From: Symbiodinium sp. CCMP2592
Taxonomy: Eukaryota > Sar > Dinophyceae > Suessiales > Symbiodiniaceae
Direction: 5' to 3'
DNA length: 64,000 nt
NCBI GenBank assembly: GCA_905221615.1
Contig: CAJNDT010002768.1
Location: 406,094-470,093 of the forward strand
The notes beneath the pieces were generated by a model that had not been told where the DNA came from, made no database searches, and saw only the letters and a program-made list of their open reading frames with translations. The position numbers were made by a program, and so were the translations under genes. Of this stretch, positions 60,592-64,000 are shown one piece after another (within the stretch, counting starts at the first letter, position 1; each line of letters opens with the position of its first letter).

Positions 60592-60708
60592 CTAGGATAC
60601 CCAGTAACCTAAGAATAAAAAGGCCTCTCTTTTTGGTACAAGTATTGGGTAGCTTTATAAGGAACCTCGGACTACAAAAAGGGAATAAGGGTACTACTGG
60701 GCATCCTA
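60592..60708. repeat. Inverted-repeat element just upstream of the DUF4380-like gene
   Basis: AGGATACCCAGTA left; TACTGGGCATCCT right. It begins 16 nt upstream of the proposed ATG and so would overlap the promoter or 5' leader. Confidence 0.75.
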
Positions 60709-61038
60709 GAACAGGTCTGCAAATTGAGGAACAGGCGCTGCAAGCAAGGCGGCTGCAGACATGAACTAGGCATCGAACACAAACTCAAGGGCCTTTCAAG
60801 TTACAAGCCCCAGACGAGGGACCCCTGATTTTCAGATACCATTTCTACCTTAACCACCAAAATAGAAACCTGGGACAATAGCGGCACTAACAGACACACC
60901 TGGGGAGACGCCCGCCGGTCTATACAGCAATGACTCAAGGGTGATATGGGTTAGGGCGGTTAGGGCTGAGGTAGCCGTTAGCCTCAAAGCTCTGACCCAA
61001 CTAATAATCACTGAGACTAAACCCTCTTCCCCAACCCC

Positions 61039-61209
61039 TACTTGGAGGGGCAGGGGACTTAGTAAGGGTTCTGAAAGGGCTCCTTAAGGGATTTATAGGG
61101 TCCCTGCAGTAAGTAGGTTATAAGTAGAGTTAGAAGTATCCTAGATGGAGCTACCCCAATTGTAACCCTACTTAGAAACGACTTACTAAGTCCCCTGCCC
61201 CTCCAAGTA
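61039..61209. repeat. A-family element with internal insertion
   Basis: GGGGCAGGGG subtype. About 45 bp of X-type repeat (GGGCTCCTTAAGGGATTTAT) interrupts it after CTTAGTAAG; AGTAAG is present on both sides. Confidence 0.85.
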
Positions 61210-61238
61210 AACCCCCAAACCCAAAGCACTTCCCCAAC

Positions 61239-61276
61239 CTGCTCCTGCTGCACTGCTTCCAGCAGCTCTGCTCAGC
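61239..61276 (-). CDS. Candidate exon upstream of the DUF4380-like gene
   Basis: Bounded by GGCAG|GCT and donor GAGCAG|GTTGGG. One frame reads ELLEAVQQEQ, a coiled-coil signature, but that frame has a stop just upstream, so the acceptor would have to be CTGAGCAG. An M-family element lies about 25 nt away. Confidence 0.33.
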
Positions 61277-61301
61277 CTGCCAGCTTCCGAAGTTCCGTGC
61301 C

Positions 61302-61394
61302 TACCTGGACCCCAAATAACCTACCCTTTTAGGGTTCCATATTACGGTTTCCTTGTATAAGTCCGTGAAAAAATTAAATTATTTGGAGTCAAGG
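61302..61394. repeat. M-family element
   Basis: TACCTGGACCCCAAATAACC left; AATTATTTGGAGTCAAGG right. Confidence 0.8.
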
Positions 61395-62111
61395 AACACT
61401 CGGCAATGTAGTGCTTTGGGCGTTATAGGTCTTAGATTTGGAAGGGTTTGAGGTTTACATTGGGATTTGGTGCTTTTTATCGCAGGATCCTAACCGTAGA
61501 ACGGGCCATCCGAATAAAGAATACGTGGTACTGGCTTATGTTTAGGTGTCGCTTTGGCGGCCCACTTGGTTCAAACCCACACCGGATTGCGGGTTGATTT
61601 CGCTGATTCGAAATTTAGGGACCGTAGGATCTTTGCCTGGAACAAACACTCAAGGTACCCCTGTAATGAAGAACCCCCCCCCCACACAGTGCTACGGCTG
61701 ACGTGCAGATTGAGAAAACGCGGCCGGAATCTGATAAGGCCTCTACAGGGGGTTGTTGGATTTAGTGCTTCCTAGTTTAGCAGCTTGTGGGTTTAGTGTG
61801 AACAGTGCCTTGGCCTTGGCTTTGCAGCATTGCAGATGGGGATTGCAGGCTTTTTGCATTTGTTGGTTTCAGTGGGGACTGTAGGATGAAGGCCCCCCAA
61901 AAGACTCCAAACTCTGCAACGTGAGGGCTTTTATGAAAGAGTTAGCAGGGTTAAGGGACACACAGAAGAGAGGAGGATCTAGGATGTAGAGTTTTGATGT
62001 CCTGTTTCGCTTTGTTGCTGTCGTTGAGCGACATAACTTAATCCTAAACCCATGAACGGCTGCTAAAGCTGCATTTCGGGATGTCCTAGGCAAGTCGAGT
62101 TGCATAATTAT

Positions 62112-62327
62112 CCCTAAGGGTCCATGTACTCGCATAGCATATACACTGGCCTTAAAGTACTTCCTATATGGTACATTGGGCTCAAAGTATATGCTATATG
62201 GGTATGGTAGAAGCCAGAAAGTTGGAACATCATTTCCTCATGCCGTTAAGGTAAAGCATAGGGGATCCCAGCACTCATCATCCTAAATCCATGTTCCAAC
62301 TTTCTGGTGTTCACTGTACATGGACGA
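62112..62327. repeat. D-family element interrupted by a C-family element
   Basis: CCCTAAGGGTCCATGTACTC left; after the insertion the right end resumes TACATGGA, truncated. Confidence 0.78.
62205..62319. repeat. C-family element nested in a D-family element
   Basis: GTAGAAGCCAGAAAGTTGG left; CCAACTTTCTGGTGTTCACTG right. It splits GGTACATGGA of the host element, with TA on both sides. Confidence 0.85.
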
Positions 62328-62328
62328 T

Positions 62329-62451
62329 TACTTACAGGATCATGGGACTTAGTAACTGGGGTTATAAGTAAGGTAACTATACTTATAAGTACTTATAACC
62401 CCAACTAAAGTACTTATAACCTTACCTACTAAGTCCCATGATCCTTCAAGC
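62329..62451. repeat. A-family element
   Basis: TACTTACAGGATCATGGGAC left; ACTAAGTCCCATGATCC right. Confidence 0.86.
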
Positions 62452-64000
62452 AGACCCTAAACCCTAAACCCCATAGACCCCTTTAAGGATCGCTATAGAT
62501 CCCTTTAAGGAGCCCTTTAAGAACCCTTCAAGTAGAATATCCATTTTAGAAGCAGGGGGAGCTTGGGAGCTGCTGTACGGCCTGGGGCTCGAAGTGGACG
62601 GTTTGCTGAGGCCCTTCAGGAGTTGGGATTCTAACTGCTTCCGTCGAGGTTTCCTATACCTTAAACAATAAACCCTAGCCCCTAAACCCTAAACGATAAG
62701 AACCCTAAACCCTGTTTGCATAGCTCTTAGCCCAAAATCATAATCCATTCCCCAAAGCCTGAACCCCCAAGCACTGAATGCCTAACCGAAAGGGCGACAG
62801 CCGCAGAACAGCAAGAGCCCTATTTAGAGCTAGTTCTGCAAAGACGTTGCCTTAGCCTTATGCATAGGGTCCTTATGCAACCCTGAACTTAAAAGGCCCT
62901 CATAGAAGCCCATGAAGGCTTTGCTAGAGGCCATAAAGAACCAAATCAAAAACCTAGAAAGCTACTACTGTAAAAGCCTCTCCGCCCTAAACCCTAAACC
63001 CTACGCCCTAAACCTTAACCTTAAACCCTAAAACCCTCTCCGCCTCGTGAGTGTGGCAGGGGCTCGAAGAGTCGCTCTCATGAGTTCGGCGAAAGGCGAC
63101 GCAGAAAAAGCTGACACTAACACGAAACCGCACAAGCCCTACGGTTACGATAAGAGGCTTAGGATACAGGGTTTCGAGTCCTACATTAAGCTTCTGGCCC
63201 CAGAACCTTCAACATTTCGAATGAAATCCCAAAAGTCTATGCATGCTACACATAAACCCAACTGCTGAGATCCGAAGAATAGAAACCCCCAAGGTACGCT
63301 GTGGGTCACAAAGTTACCAAGGCGAGACATGTTTCAAAGTCCAAAGGCTTTGCCGCAGCATGATGAAACACATTTGGTAACAGCTGGGATTCGACCAGTT
63401 TGCCCAACAAATGCAGCAATATCTAAACATTGTTCTTATGTCATGATGCTTTTGGACAAGCACGCTGGATGCTCAAAAGCGACGACGGCAAACTCTGCAT
63501 CAAGTTGGAACAGAATAACCGCAATCCAAGGGTTTCAGCCCGCTATACTTTAAATTTAGGGCCAACAAGTATGTCACATCATTGCGGGCTTTAGTCATTA
63601 GAATAGGGTCTTGGAGAAATTTGTACTGAATGTAAAACGAGGACTGGAAGGGGGTGCTGTTGCCAATTATTCAAGCCCGGAAAACACTGCATGGGTAAAG
63701 GGCCTGCGGGCAGCGGGTTTAGGGCCACTACGGTTTTGACCGTGCGAGTCAGGAGCATAAAACACGTAGGTCAAACTCAGCACCTCAACCCTGCATCCAA
63801 ATCCCAAGACCCGTACGCTAGTGCGATGTTTCCTTCAGAACCCTTCACGGATACTGCCCTAAATCCTTTATTATGAACCCTTAAGCATAACCATACCGCA
63901 TGTTAACTGCTTTGGGTTATGTATGTGGGTTTACAAGGTTTAGGGAAGCCCGGCTGGCACACCTATTCCAATGGTTCAGGGTTTAGGGGTTTAGGGCCGT

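Noticed and set aside
63041..63105. Minus-strand MRATLRAPATLTR, resembling a mitochondrial presequence
   Set aside because: Only 13 codons before a GC donor, with no downstream exon identified; the DUF4380-like gene lies between it and the coiled-coil exons.
1..64000. CRISPR array, rRNA, tRNA, bacterial promoters or terminators
   Set aside because: No regularly spaced identical repeats with unique spacers, no rRNA or tRNA sequence recognised, and the organism is eukaryotic.

Overview
This looks like nuclear DNA of a dinoflagellate-like protist. The reasons are plant-type telomere units (TTTAGGG/CCCTAAA) scattered in intact and decayed form throughout, dozens of short inverted-repeat elements, very low coding density, and introns that begin GC, GA or GT and end AG just before a G. 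That splice pattern is known from dinoflagellates. The assignment is inference; no rRNA, tRNA or organelle gene is present to test it.

All coding signal I trust is on the minus strand, so genes run from high to low coordinates. (1) 60576-59413 is a compact two-exon gene for a probably secreted DUF4380-like protein of bacterial type. (2) About 57.6 kb down to about 31 kb is a series of small, mostly phase-0 exons, each an island of GC-rich sequence in about 1 kb of intron. They encode a glycine-rich membrane segment, then Pro/Ala-rich linkers, then Ala/Glu/Lys-rich coiled coil. (3) About 30.9 kb down to 2.1 kb is a chain of about 33 small exons whose hand-chosen splice phases agree end to end, giving about 630 codons and a stop. 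It contains an ankyrin repeat assembled across one intron and an EF-hand loop assembled across another. Regions 2 and 3 may be one very long gene or two; I cannot decide.

The introns are built from repeats: more than twenty families of roughly 80-125 bp inverted-repeat (MITE-like) elements with no transposase in the window, telomere-like blocks in both orientations, a two-monomer satellite of about 3.3 kb (18.57-21.87 kb), microsatellites and one 255 bp foldback. Several elements or telomere units lie exactly at, or within about 10 nt of, inferred splice sites, which suggests introner-like intron gain. Two loci show whole telomere-unit arrays inserted in otherwise recognisable sequence.

Exon calls were made by eye from reading frame, composition and splice motifs. 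Individual boundaries have alternatives; the ankyrin and EF-hand junctions and the coiled-coil exons are the firmest. Stretches between listed features are intron or intergenic DNA made of decayed copies of the same repeats, with nothing else I can support.
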